From contig JACDCA010000763.1 of assembly GCA_013694635.1 (NCBI GenBank), forward strand, positions 1-10,147: a stretch of DNA of 10,147 nt. Reading direction: 5' to 3'. Position 1 is the first letter of the stretch. Each line of letters starts with the position of its first letter. Under the pieces are notes generated by a model. The model searched no databases, was not told the DNA's origin, and saw only the letters and a list, made by a program, of their open reading frames with translations. The stretch is from Acidobacteriota bacterium. GTDB lineage: Bacteria > Acidobacteriota > Vicinamibacteria > Vicinamibacterales > 2-12-FULL-66-21. The position numbers were made by a program, and so were the translations under genes. Positions 1-6,971 of this stretch are shown in pieces.

Positions 1-404
1 GCGTTCCGCATGCCGGTCGAGTACAGGACCATCAGCATCGTGCGGTGCGACAGACTGTCGGCGGCGTCGATCAACCGCCCCACCTCCTCGACGCTCAGGA
101 TTTGGGGCAGCCGACGTGGGGCTTTGGGATACGGCGTGTCATCGAGCAGATATCGACGCTTCAGTGTCTTCACGAAGAAGAAGCGCAATGCCGCGACATG
201 GAGGCGAACGGTCAGCGGTCGCATTTTCCGCTCGCGGAGCAGATACGCTTGGTACGATCGGAAATGCGTTTGATTCAACCGATCGGGCCGGCACTTGAAG
301 TGTCGAGCGAATTGCTCGACCGCGTGGAGATACGACGAGATCGTCGTGGGGGCGAAGTTGCGCCGCTGGAGTTCCTCCAGCATGGCCTGGCGACAATGGG
401 TCAC
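1..404 (-). CDS. Tyrosine recombinase/integrase, N-terminal part (runs off left edge)
   Basis: Site-specific DNA recombinase of the lambda-integrase superfamily; 134 codons are visible before the window ends. The N-terminal SAM-like core-binding domain covers about residues 5-90 (MLEELQRRNFAPTTISSYL, then RSYQAYLLRERK and AALRFFFVKTLKR). The catalytic domain begins near residue 100 (LPQILSVEEVGRLIDAA), and YSTGMRN carries the first catalytic arginine (residue 133). The remaining catalytic residues, including the tyrosine, lie outside the window. The GTG at 402-404 is chosen because AGGAGG ends 6 bases upstream; the next in-frame ATG (381-383) would lose conserved residues. The wording closely matches the stand-alone recombinases that commonly sit next to IS91-like transposases, but no transposase is visible here. 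It is not obviously an integron integrase: the extra IntI segment would lie off the edge, and I see no attI/attC. The family call is firm, the subfamily less so. Confidence 0.87.
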   Translation of the reverse strand, partial: MTHCRQAMLEELQRRNFAPTTISSYLHAVEQFARHFKCRPDRLNQTHFRSYQAYLLRERKMRPLTVRLHVAALRFFFVKTLKRRYLLDDTPYPKAPRRLPQILSVEEVGRLIDAADSLSHRTMLMVLYSTGMRN

Positions 405-582
405 AAGACACCTCCTGTGACCTCCACCCTACCCGGCCGATCGAGCGAGGCTTATGCGTAGCGTCCGCCGCGCCAGCGGCTTGGTCCAAACGCCGCAGTG
501 TTTAGGTTGGCGCGCCGTCGGCGAACCGGTGGACTCGCAGGCTCAAGCGACTTTTCGGAACGCCTCAAGGCATCTCAGTCAC

Positions 583-1356
583 TCAACGTCCGCCAAGATC
601 CTCCAGGAGGGCGGTCATTACCACTTTCGCCGCGTCAATTGCTCGAAGTGCGATTTGTTCTGCACCAACAACTAGTTGAACCCTACCTTCCGTATCGGCG
701 AATGTCGGAAGAAAGGCCAGGCGCTTGACGACGGTCGACGGCATTTCAAACGAAAGCGTCGAAAGAAGACGTGTCCCTTCCGGAAAGGTGATTGTCCGAC
801 CGCCATCACCGAGCGTAATTCGTTCGTGAATGATTTCAGACCGTGCGCCGTGGAGTTTGTCAATCCACTCCTTGTGCAAAGCTAGCATCGTCTTGGCGGC
901 GGCTCTAGCGGACAGCGGATTTATTTTATCGCGGGCTGCTTTGACGACTCCGTTCCACTTCAATCTCTGATTGTTAGGTCCTGAAAGCGTGCAGCCGATA
1001 AGGTTGCCGACGTAGTCAAGCATCGAAATTGAGTTGAAGAGAATATCGTCGCTCAGGAAGGTGAGAATCTTCCGAAAACCCAAGAGATGGAGGCTTGCAC
1101 CTGGTGCATTCATCGACTGAGATTGCTGGGTGAAGGCCGCAAACTGCCACTTCAGCAGATCAATGTGGTATCCGACTGACTCAGCCCGATACAGCATACT
1201 GTCCCGCAGCACAATGGCAGGATTGTCTTCTAAACGGTGGGAGGCTGGTCCGACGCGTCTGGGGCCGAGATACTTGATAACAGCATCAACAGCCTCTTTG
1301 CGAAGCTCTTGAACTTTTGGAACCCAGAGACGACTTTCCTCAGTCGGGTCAGGCAT
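583..1356 (-). CDS. HEPN-like alpha-helical protein of unknown function
   Basis: 257-aa soluble protein with no signal peptide or membrane segment. It reads as mostly helical. Near residue 170 it has WIDKLHGARSEIIHERI, which contains R172-x4-H177, the R-x4-6-H signature of HEPN domains. That fold occurs in RNases of toxin-antitoxin, CRISPR and abortive-infection systems, but also in non-nuclease proteins. The C-terminal third (FPEGTRLLSTLSFEMP) looks like a small beta region followed by a final helix. The ATG at 1356 is the only option: an in-frame TAA lies nine codons upstream with no other start between. No convincing Shine-Dalgarno is visible. By eye the gene is less GC-rich than the Fe-S operon, and it sits between a tRNA-Asp fragment and a recombinase, which suggests transferred cargo. 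No partner antitoxin gene is visible. The HEPN assignment rests on one motif plus helical character. Confidence 0.65.
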   Translation of the reverse strand: MPDPTEESRLWVPKVQELRKEAVDAVIKYLGPRRVGPASHRLEDNPAIVLRDSMLYRAESVGYHIDLLKWQFAAFTQQSQSMNAPGASLHLLGFRKILTFLSDDILFNSISMLDYVGNLIGCTLSGPNNQRLKWNGVVKAARDKINPLSARAAAKTMLALHKEWIDKLHGARSEIIHERITLGDGGRTITFPEGTRLLSTLSFEMPSTVVKRLAFLPTFADTEGRVQLVVGAEQIALRAIDAAKVVMTALLEDLGGR

Positions 1357-1628
1357 ACGGCAAACGGGACGGCTTTCAGCTTAAGGGATCTCGGTCGCGC
1401 CGTCACCTCGGGTAACGCAGCCTCTCGGAGTCCATCGAGCTGTCGGATCCATCTACCGATCTGGTTCCAACTGGCGAATGTTAGGCTCACCAAATTGACC
1501 GTTCGAATCGCGTAGGGTGCCACGCGCCGGTGCCACGCCAAGCGCCGAGAGAGGGGGGTGTCGCGCTCGCCACGGAGGATTGTGACGTGGGGAGATAGAA
1601 CGAGAGACGACAATCTGGTGGTGGCCTC

Positions 1629-2168
1629 CTACGGTTTTTCTCGTGGATGTTGGTGGGGTCGACGGGACTCGAATCCACGGCCTCCGGCGTGACAGGCCGG
1701 GGCTCGGTCGCCACCCGGCGCGATGTCGCGATGTGGACGCTGCTCCCCCGCCGCGATGCCCTGCCCACTCGCAGGTGCGCCCACCACTGCGCCCACCACT
1801 TGCGACGCATCGCGAGATTTCCTGAGATTTCTAGCGACGTCAGGAGATCGCCGATGGCCGCTCAAGTCCTTATCGCCAATAAAGACGGAGACGAACCGCA
1901 AGTTTCGAATTTCCTCGATCTTTTTGAATCCGCCGTTCTTCTGCCGGTACTCGACGATGCGCTCGGCGGTGCGGGCGCCGATGCCGGGAAGCACCTCGAT
2001 CTGCGACGAAGACGCGGTGTTGATGTTGACGGGCGACGCGCTGGTGACCGCCGGTTTCGCAGGCGCGGCCTTGGCCTTGGCCTGTTCTGCCGTGACGGCG
2101 GGCGCGCCCATCGTGCTCACCGGGGCTGCCAGCATGAGAGTGACGATCGCACACGAAAGTCGACGCAT
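1629..2168 (-). CDS. ComEA-like secreted helix-hairpin-helix protein with replaced C-terminus
   Basis: The first ~90 residues are a normal small ComEA-like DNA-binding protein. A signal peptide (MRRLSCAIVTLMLAAPVST) is followed by an Ala/Pro/Lys linker and the HhH core (PVNINTASSSQIEVLPGIG, then ARTAERIVEYRQKNGGFKKI). In the family the HhH core binds DNA without sequence preference outside the membrane. Family members continue with a second hairpin of the form NVxGIGEKxFxxLKP. Here the sequence departs right after KKIEEIRN (near 1920), and the frame then runs through the 29-bp repeat (VVGAVVGAP) and the tRNA-Asp fragment before stopping at 1629. The ATG at 2166-2168 is chosen because GGAGG lies 5 bases upstream; an ATG at 2192 would extend past the signal peptide. 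I infer a gene truncated by element insertion. Whether the chimeric protein is stable cannot be told. Confidence 0.62.
   Translation of the reverse strand: MRRLSCAIVTLMLAAPVSTMGAPAVTAEQAKAKAAPAKPAVTSASPVNINTASSSQIEVLPGIGARTAERIVEYRQKNGGFKKIEEIRNLRFVSVFIGDKDLSGHRRSPDVARNLRKSRDASQVVGAVVGAPASGQGIAAGEQRPHRDIAPGGDRAPACHAGGRGFESRRPHQHPREKP
1651..1705 (-). pseudogene. 3' half of tRNA-Asp(GTC), probable attachment-site copy
   Basis: Reading the minus strand, 1651-1705 gives the anticodon arm CCGGC-CTGTCAC-GCCGG (anticodon GTC, perfect 5-bp stem), variable loop, T arm with TTCGAGT, acceptor 3' strand CGACCCC, an A discriminator and an encoded CCA. Homology stops just 5' of the anticodon stem: the D arm and the 5' acceptor strand are replaced by unrelated sequence. 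The T stem is also damaged (an A at position 53 opposite C61, and a C-to-T change at position 50). A 3' half of a tRNA with foreign DNA 5' of it is the classic footprint of integrase-mediated insertion at a tRNA gene, so I read it as a scar rather than a working tRNA. Confidence 0.8.
1772..1800. repeat. 29-bp repeat copy 1 (tandem TGCGCCCACCAC units)
   Basis: This copy consists of CAGG, then two head-to-tail units of TGCGCCCACCAC with a final T. It is identical over 29 bases to 9214-9242, and closely similar to 9801-9828 (one extra base between the units). It lies 67 bp beyond the broken 5' edge of the tRNA-Asp fragment. The same relation, on the same strand, holds for copy 2 and tRNA-Pro, so it is probably part of an integrated element's end: either the 3' end of an integrase gene or arm-type binding sites. 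Confidence 0.85.
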
Positions 2169-2402
2169 GGTGTCCTCCAGGAAAAGTGACATGGGTCGGC
2201 CCCCGGCGCCGGTCGGGACAAAGTGAGAGGTCGGGCACCTTGATGAACGACCATCACGCCGGGAGCCGATGCATCCCTGAGCAAGGCTCCGGCCGGGCGC
2301 GGCACGCTGCGGCTGTCAGGCGAAGAGACTGTGGGAATGCGAGTTAAGGCCGAGAGGCTCCAGGAGAACGGTCGCAGGTGACGGTGCGAGGAGTGATGAC
2401 CG

Positions 2403-2651
2403 TCAACCGGGAGCGACGCCGACAGGCATCAGCGATCGAAACAGGCTACGCACCGGAGGGGCAACCCCAGTAGCTGTCGCGCATCCGGAGTTACTAGAGG
2501 TCTCTCCGATCTCGCGTGTGGTCGCGTTCCCGCCAAGATCGGCCGTGCGCAAGTCCGTGTCGGCCATCAACCGTTCGATCGCGCTCACCACTGCGGCGGC
2601 GGCCCCCGGGTGCTCGAGCATCATGGCGCCCGAGATGATGGGTGTCCTCAT
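2403..2651 (-). pseudogene. C-terminal remnant of isopropylmalate/isocitrate/tartrate dehydrogenase family
   Basis: An 82-codon frame whose residues about 5-50 (ISGAMMLEHPGAAAAVVSAI, then RTADLGGNATTREIGE) match the last 50 residues of NAD-dependent beta-decarboxylating dehydrogenases of the LeuB/tartrate-dehydrogenase type. In those enzymes the MMLxHLG helix and the DLGGxATTxE segment close the protein. Everything before that, including substrate- and metal-binding residues, is absent, and the tail after GETSSNSG no longer resembles the family. The ATG overlaps the stop of the upstream oxidoreductase as ATGA, so the scrap may still be translated by coupling. It cannot be an enzyme. I read it as the decayed end of a gene that once lay downstream of the operon. 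Confidence 0.6.
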
Positions 2652-4408
2652 CGCTCAGCCTCCCGGCTGTATGCAGGGATGGTGGTCAGACGAACGTCCT
2701 CGACTGGTCCACCCACCGTAAAGTGGTAGAAGCTCTGCCAGTCGCGCGATGCGATACCGAACACGTCGTGAACGGGATCGTCGAAATAGCAGCCGATGCC
2801 GGTCGATCGAATCCCTGCCTCCTCTGCTTCGAGATACAGCACTTGACCAACCATCCCGGCTTCCCAGAACAGACGTCGATAAAAGGCCGCACCGTAGGCG
2901 ACGAGGCTGTCCGTGTAATCGGCGATCATGCCCAGGCTGAAGGCTCCGTCTCCGGCGATGTCCTGGCCGCACGAAACGCTCACCGCGAGGGCGCGACAGT
3001 CCCCTTCTTTGAGAAGGTAAAGGGGGAGCCCCGGGGGGGAGGTGGGCGGCCGCTGCCAGAGGAAGTCGCGTCGCATGACGGCCCGGAGCGTCTCGACCTT
3101 GTCCGGATCGCGAGCCAGTGCGTAGAGGCCGGGCGGTAGCCCCCGCGCCCGATGGACAAACAAAGCAAGGTGGATGCGCGGCTTCCAGGGGATGGCGTCC
3201 CAGGGCATGGACCGCCGATCGCGAGTTGGCACAAGACGGGCGAGCATCCGAAAGAACGTCTCCGCCGGGATCGATGTCGTGCCATCCATGCTCACGGCGC
3301 TCCTGCGTCCGAGGATCACTTTCTCGGCACTGAACGATCCCGACCGTACGGGAGTTCCAAAGAGCTCCTCCTCGGAGGGGAACCGTGACAGGTCTTCAGT
3401 CGTCGGAGACTCGCGTTCCCGGAAGGTGACCCGAGCGACCTCCTCGATGACAGGCCAGTCGACGGGGTGTTGGGCACCTAGCGCGTTGGCCTTGCCATAC
3501 CAGGATCCCGCTTCCGCCTGGCGCAGAGCGTCCTCCGGCAGGCCGCGCGGAACGCCCGGAGGTTCCTCGGGTCCGGCGGGTGTGACGAGTGCGAGGAGAT
3601 CCGGATGCTCGCGATCGGCCTGCCCGTAGTCGGCATCGCGGTCGACCCCGAGGAGCTCGGTCACACCGGCATCGCCAGCGCCGGTGAACAGGAACAGTCG
3701 CCAGCCGAGTGCAGCGGCCGAAATGCGCAGCGTCGCCACTGCATGCCCAATGTCGTGCTGGCAGTAACGAAAGGCGCGCTCGCCGTACTTCCAGGCCTCC
3801 CGCCAGTGAATGGACGTCAGCCCTACAAGGAACGAGTTTTGGGGGAACGCTGCCATCAACGCCGACCAAGCCGCGAGGTCGAGGTCCGCACGCCGCTCCA
3901 GGCCGTGTTCTTTGGGGGCGTAGTGATAGATGGCTGGACGATCGTGAACGCCGTCGAGTGCCGGCAGGACCGCGTAGCCTTCGGTCGGGTGGAGGTTCCC
4001 GCTCGACGGATTGACGCGGAGGGACCACGTCGTGCCCTGAAACCGTTTCCACGCGGTCAGAGAGAGAGCATAGCGGAAGAAGAGCGAGAGCGCATCGATC
4101 GACAGCGGCATTGGCACCACGCCCCCGCGCACGTATAGCTGCCAGTAAGGCAGCGTTCGCCCGGGATCGGGGAGTGGAAGCCGGACCAGCTGCGCACCGT
4201 CGTACCGCCGGAACGGATCGGGCTGCGACGCCCAGTCCATGTACCCGAGAGATGCGGCGAAGCGGTGGTAGTGGTGCTTCGTTCGTTCGTGATAGGCCAG
4301 GACGGTTTCTTCGGCCGAAAGGTCGTTGCCCGCGGGGCTCGCGAGGGGCGCCTCTTCGGGTGGGGATGGCGGTACCGGCGTGCGGGCATAGAGTGGCAGA
4401 CGGGTCAA
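2648..4408 (-). CDS. SagB/ThcOx-family oxidoreductase with two nitroreductase domains
   Basis: 586-aa cytoplasmic flavin-dependent oxidoreductase. The first nitroreductase-like domain covers about residues 95-270, with SLRVNPSSGNLHPTE (129-143) and the helix WKYGERAFRYCQHDIGHA (206-223). The second covers about 355-580, with ILGRRSAVSMDGT (365-377), SLGMIADYTDS and AEEAGIRSTGIGCYFDDP near the end. In the family, SagB and ThcOx bind FMN; the best-known members oxidise azolines in thiazole/oxazole-modified peptides. No YcaO or SagC-type gene or precursor peptide is nearby, so that role is not supported here; the neighbours point to Fe-S or redox chemistry. The TTG at 4406-4408 is chosen as start: it overlaps the upstream stop as TTGA and has GGAGG nine bases before it. 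A longer frame upstream (to 4993) only shadows nfu. Substrate unknown; family call firm. Confidence 0.87.
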   Translation of the reverse strand: MTRLPLYARTPVPPSPPEEAPLASPAGNDLSAEETVLAYHERTKHHYHRFAASLGYMDWASQPDPFRRYDGAQLVRLPLPDPGRTLPYWQLYVRGGVVPMPLSIDALSLFFRYALSLTAWKRFQGTTWSLRVNPSSGNLHPTEGYAVLPALDGVHDRPAIYHYAPKEHGLERRADLDLAAWSALMAAFPQNSFLVGLTSIHWREAWKYGERAFRYCQHDIGHAVATLRISAAALGWRLFLFTGAGDAGVTELLGVDRDADYGQADREHPDLLALVTPAGPEEPPGVPRGLPEDALRQAEAGSWYGKANALGAQHPVDWPVIEEVARVTFRERESPTTEDLSRFPSEEELFGTPVRSGSFSAEKVILGRRSAVSMDGTTSIPAETFFRMLARLVPTRDRRSMPWDAIPWKPRIHLALFVHRARGLPPGLYALARDPDKVETLRAVMRRDFLWQRPPTSPPGLPLYLLKEGDCRALAVSVSCGQDIAGDGAFSLGMIADYTDSLVAYGAAFYRRLFWEAGMVGQVLYLEAEEAGIRSTGIGCYFDDPVHDVFGIASRDWQSFYHFTVGGPVEDVRLTTIPAYSREAER

Positions 4409-5064
4409 CGGTCGGAGCCTCCAGCCTGGACTCCCCTTGCCTCTTCGGAGCCATAGAATGGCTTCGTCCCCGCCGCGTGGTCCGTCGTATCGACGATGTC
4501 CACAATCTCTGGTGCGACCCTGCGCACCATGACCTCGAACCCGTGTCGCAGCGTTACTTGAGAGGCCGCGCATCCCTGGCACCCGCCACTCATGGCGACA
4601 GAGAGCTTTCCGTCCTTCACGTCGACGATGGAAATCTGCCCGCCGTGCGCCGCGATGGAACGGTTGACTTGCCGGTCCAGGAGCTCCTGAACAACCGCAC
4701 GAAGCTCGGCGTCGGTGCGCCCCCACGCACCTGCGGGGCGAGGGGCCTCGAGGATGGCCGGCACCCCTGTGACGAGCTGCGCACGGATGACCGTCCCGAT
4801 CCCCGGTTTCAGTGTGGACCACGAGGCGCCTGAATCCTTCCCGACTGTCACGACGTTCTCCGCAACGAGCACGTGCGCGACGCCGGAAAGCGCGAACAAC
4901 CGCTCGGCGAGCGGCGAACCAGCGGCCAATTCTTTGGCCTGAAAGAAGAAGGGACCGCCCGGATGCACCGTCCGGCTCACAGTGAACTTGCACGTGTCGG
5001 GATCGGCGACGGAAGTCTCGGCGCGGATCGTGATCGTCCGATCGACAGGCAGGACATCAGACAT
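4405..5064 (-). CDS. nfu: Nfu-type Fe-S cluster carrier (Nfu N-terminal + NifU C-terminal domains)
   Basis: 219-aa protein that in this family receives a [4Fe-4S] cluster from the scaffold and hands it to target enzymes. The Nfu N-terminal domain spans about residues 18-95 (ADPDTCKFTVSRTVHPGGPF, SPLAERLFALSGVAHVLV, WSTLKPGI). The NifU-like C-terminal domain spans about 118-195, with the cluster-binding C162-x2-C165 in SGGCQGCAASQVTLRHG. Both cysteines are present, so it should be functional. The start ATG at 5062-5064 lies inside the end of mrp (8-bp overlap) and the stop overlaps the start of the SagB-like gene, so all three should be co-translated. About 25 residues follow the NifU domain and look unstructured. 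The pairing with Mrp supports an Fe-S delivery role. Confidence 0.92.
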   Translation of the reverse strand: MSDVLPVDRTITIRAETSVADPDTCKFTVSRTVHPGGPFFFQAKELAAGSPLAERLFALSGVAHVLVAENVVTVGKDSGASWSTLKPGIGTVIRAQLVTGVPAILEAPRPAGAWGRTDAELRAVVQELLDRQVNRSIAAHGGQISIVDVKDGKLSVAMSGGCQGCAASQVTLRHGFEVMVRRVAPEIVDIVDTTDHAAGTKPFYGSEEARGVQAGGSDR

Positions 5065-6316
5065 CTTCCACGACCTTGGCGGCGAAGCGCTCCGCGAGGG
5101 CCCGCAGGTGCTTGAACGAATAGATCCCGGTACTGTGGCCGTCGTTCCAGCCGAAGGTGATGGCGTAATTGCCTCCGCTGGTGATCGTGCGTGGGGCCAC
5201 GTCCGGCAGCACGCTCTGTGGATCGAGGAGCGGACGGCCGCTCATCTCCTCGACGCAGCGGGCGCACGGGCACGCCAGTCGAAGGTCCCGGACGTCGAAG
5301 TCGTCACGGTGCCCGTTCTCCCAGAGCACAGACAACGTGCGCGCATCTCGCCGGCGGAAACCGACGGGGGTGGTCTGGGAGCCCGTCGGCCGGACAGCGC
5401 TCTCTACCCAGACCGGCGCACCCTCGTTCGTGTCCCAGGTCCAGGCGAATGGCCTCAGCACCGCTGTCGGGAGCTCCTGGAGTCGGCCAGCCAGTTCCGT
5501 GGCGATAGCAAGGTAGGCCTGGGCTGCGAGCGAAGTCGGCTTCTCGAGCACGATCGGACGCCCTTCGTCCCCGCCGGTGACGATGTCGGCGTCGAGAGGA
5601 ATCGTACCGAGAAACGGGACGCCGAGCTGCCGACTCATTCGCTCGCCGCCGCCGCGGCGGAAGACGTCCGTGCCTTTTCCACAGTGAGGGCACGTGAAGG
5701 TGCTCATGTTCTCGATGATGCCGAGGATGGAGACATGCACGGTCTGGAACATCCGCAACCCGCGGCGGGCGATCTTGAGACTGACGTCCTGCGGCGTTGT
5801 TACGATGATTGCGCCAGACAACGGAACGCTCTGCGCCAACGTCAGTTGCGTGTCGCCGGTCCCTGGCGGAAGGTCGAGAACCAAATAGTCCAGCGGTCCC
5901 CACTGCACGGAGCCGACGAACATTTGCAGGTACTTGCTCACCATCGGTCCTCGCAAGATGGCCGGGCTATCGTCCCCGGTGAGCATGCCCATCGAGATCA
6001 CCTTCAGGCCGTACCGATCCCCGGGGATGATCCTTTGGTCCCCGGTCATCGCGGGTGGCTGGCCGGTGGAGAGTCCCAGCATCACGGGGATGCTCGGGCC
6101 CAGGACGTCCGCGTCAAGGAGTCCGATGCGACCGCCAAGTTGCTGGAGCGCGAACGCGAGATTCACGCTGACGGTGGACTTCCCCACACCGCCCTTGCCG
6201 CTGCCCACCGCGATGACGTGCCTGATTCCTGGCAGCTTTTCAGGACCGGGGGAAGGCTGCTGGGACGACGCGTTTGGCGGGTGGTCATGGTCGTGGTGCG
6301 GACCGGTGGTCTGCAT
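5057..6316 (-). CDS. mrp: Mrp/ApbC (Nbp35-like) P-loop ATPase fused to DUF971
   Basis: 419-aa Fe-S carrier ATPase. After a short His-rich leader (HHDHDH, residues 7-12) comes the deviant Walker A SGKGGVGKST (39-48), then DADVLGPSIP (68-77), DLPPGTGD (148-155) and ENMS (202-205). The paired cysteines CPHC (C209, C212) bridge a [4Fe-4S] cluster between subunits in this family. From about 316 to 415 there is a DUF971 (GBBH-like N-terminal) domain with RLACPCARC (cysteines 349, 351, 354) and NYAITFGWNDGHSTGIYSF. DUF971 is found alone or fused to Mrp; its role is unsettled. The common N-terminal DUF59/MIP18 domain is missing: the P-loop starts only about 38 residues in. The ATG at 6316 is preceded by a purine-rich AAGGAAGGGAAG. 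It is the first gene of the operon mrp-nfu-sagB-like. Confidence 0.93.
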   Translation of the reverse strand: MQTTGPHHDHDHPPNASSQQPSPGPEKLPGIRHVIAVGSGKGGVGKSTVSVNLAFALQQLGGRIGLLDADVLGPSIPVMLGLSTGQPPAMTGDQRIIPGDRYGLKVISMGMLTGDDSPAILRGPMVSKYLQMFVGSVQWGPLDYLVLDLPPGTGDTQLTLAQSVPLSGAIIVTTPQDVSLKIARRGLRMFQTVHVSILGIIENMSTFTCPHCGKGTDVFRRGGGERMSRQLGVPFLGTIPLDADIVTGGDEGRPIVLEKPTSLAAQAYLAIATELAGRLQELPTAVLRPFAWTWDTNEGAPVWVESAVRPTGSQTTPVGFRRRDARTLSVLWENGHRDDFDVRDLRLACPCARCVEEMSGRPLLDPQSVLPDVAPRTITSGGNYAITFGWNDGHSTGIYSFKHLRALAERFAAKVVEDV

Positions 6317-6400
6317 GCCTCAGCTTCCCTTCCTTCTGGCCGCGCGATGCGGTCGTTCCTGTGCGTGCACGTGTCAAGGCGTGGTCCTCGGCGATCCTGA

Positions 6401-6420
6401 ACTCGGACTAATTCGGTCCT
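6401..6420. promoter_or_regulatory. Possible Rrf2/IscR-type operator upstream of mrp
   Basis: Within ACTCGGACTAATTCGGTCCT there is an inverted repeat GGAC-7-GTCC (6405-6408 and 6416-6419) around an A/T-rich centre, and an A/T-rich TATATTAT adjoins it. Rrf2-family regulators such as IscR often bind dyads of the GGACTAAaTTaGTCC kind. The site is about 85 bp upstream of the first gene of an Fe-S carrier operon, where such control would make sense. The arms are short, one half departs from the consensus, and no regulator gene is in the window. Confidence 0.4.
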
Positions 6421-6439
6421 ATATTATCAGGATGGCCAG

Positions 6440-6732
6440 ATGAGGGGTGAGGGGCCGGCCGTCACCGTTTCCGAACAGAAGTCCGGGTCGGGGGCTAACG
6501 AGTCGAGATTGGGTCGTCAGATTTACCAAGCTGGCATTCGGCGGGTGTTCGACCGGACGGGCACGCCGTCCCGGTCGGGCAATGACTGCATCGCGTCGAA
6601 CGTGTCATTGTTCGAGGCCGTCCAGGCATACGACGGCCAGCGGCGCGCCGTGCAGCGATGCCTTGTCGTCAGTAATCCTCACTCGACCTTCTGCATCCGG
6701 CCGGTTACTCGGACCGGAGACAGTAGGATCTA
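6440..6732. other. Gene-poor stretch, no recognisable content
   Basis: Open frames exist on the plus strand here (for example one starting at 6440 and ending at 6739), but none has family motifs. The overlapping frames are rich in Arg, Ser and Pro, as expected from non-coding GC-rich DNA. No hairpin followed by a T-run, tRNA or repeat was found. It may be decayed coding DNA continuing from the scrap at 6733-6864. Confidence 0.4.
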
Positions 6733-6864
6733 CCAATGATCGGGACCTTTGCGCTTCGTTTCTTGCGCGGTCGTGATCGTCCGGGCCGCGTAGTTGTTCG
6801 TCAGGCTGAACAGATCGAGGAACAGTCGGAGTCGCACATCGCGCGCGATCCGGACAGCCCGAAC
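6733..6864 (-). pseudogene. Possible C-terminal scrap of a TonB-dependent receptor
   Basis: A short minus-strand frame reads RIARDVRLRLFLDLFSLTNN then YAARTITTAQE. The RLxLFxDLFNLTN pattern is the penultimate beta-strand region of large Oar/CarO-like TonB-dependent outer-membrane receptors, which are abundant in Acidobacteriota. The adjacent frame just upstream gives ITRYPFGLSGSR, similar to the residues expected before this strand, which suggests a frameshift. No terminal aromatic beta-strand signature follows. Only about 40 residues support this, so it is tentative. Confidence 0.33.
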
Positions 6865-6971
6865 GGGTAGCGGGTGATGTTGCTCCTGAAGGGGGGCGGC
6901 GGATTGTCGCGAGATCGATACCCTGGCGCGAGCGTGTAGCCCCCGGCGTTGTCCCCGGGGGTGTCGTTCGG

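Noticed and set aside
405..582. Possible integron attI/attC site (GTTTAGGTTGG near 500) upstream of the recombinase
   Set aside because: No paired simple sites or attC-like palindrome, and the recombinase matches IS91-associated types better than IntI.
1497..1526. T-loop-like GTTCGAATC followed by a GCCA
   Set aside because: The flanking five-base stem does not pair and no anticodon arm is found upstream; not a tRNA.
2263..2291. GGAGCC/GGCTCC inverted repeat, possible terminator
   Set aside because: The 17-base loop is long and there is no T-run on either side, so it is probably chance in GC-rich DNA.
2251..2320. Sequence resembling parts of a c-di-GMP (GEMM) riboswitch (GAGCAAGGCTCCGGCC)
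   Set aside because: The conserved upstream half and tetraloop helix are absent, and no gene follows on that strand.
4409..4993. N-terminal extension of the SagB-like frame up to 4993
   Set aside because: It overlaps nfu, whose motifs are clear in another frame; the extension is Arg-rich and unlike SagB. The TTG at 4408 with GGAGG explains the start.
6372..6384. TTGACA on the minus strand as a -35 box for mrp
   Set aside because: No acceptable -10 box lies 16-18 bp downstream; the region is GC-rich.
4982..6400. 472-codon open frame on the plus strand
   Set aside because: It lies opposite mrp and nfu, has no family motifs, and is rich in Arg, Asp and His as expected for the antisense of a GC-rich gene.
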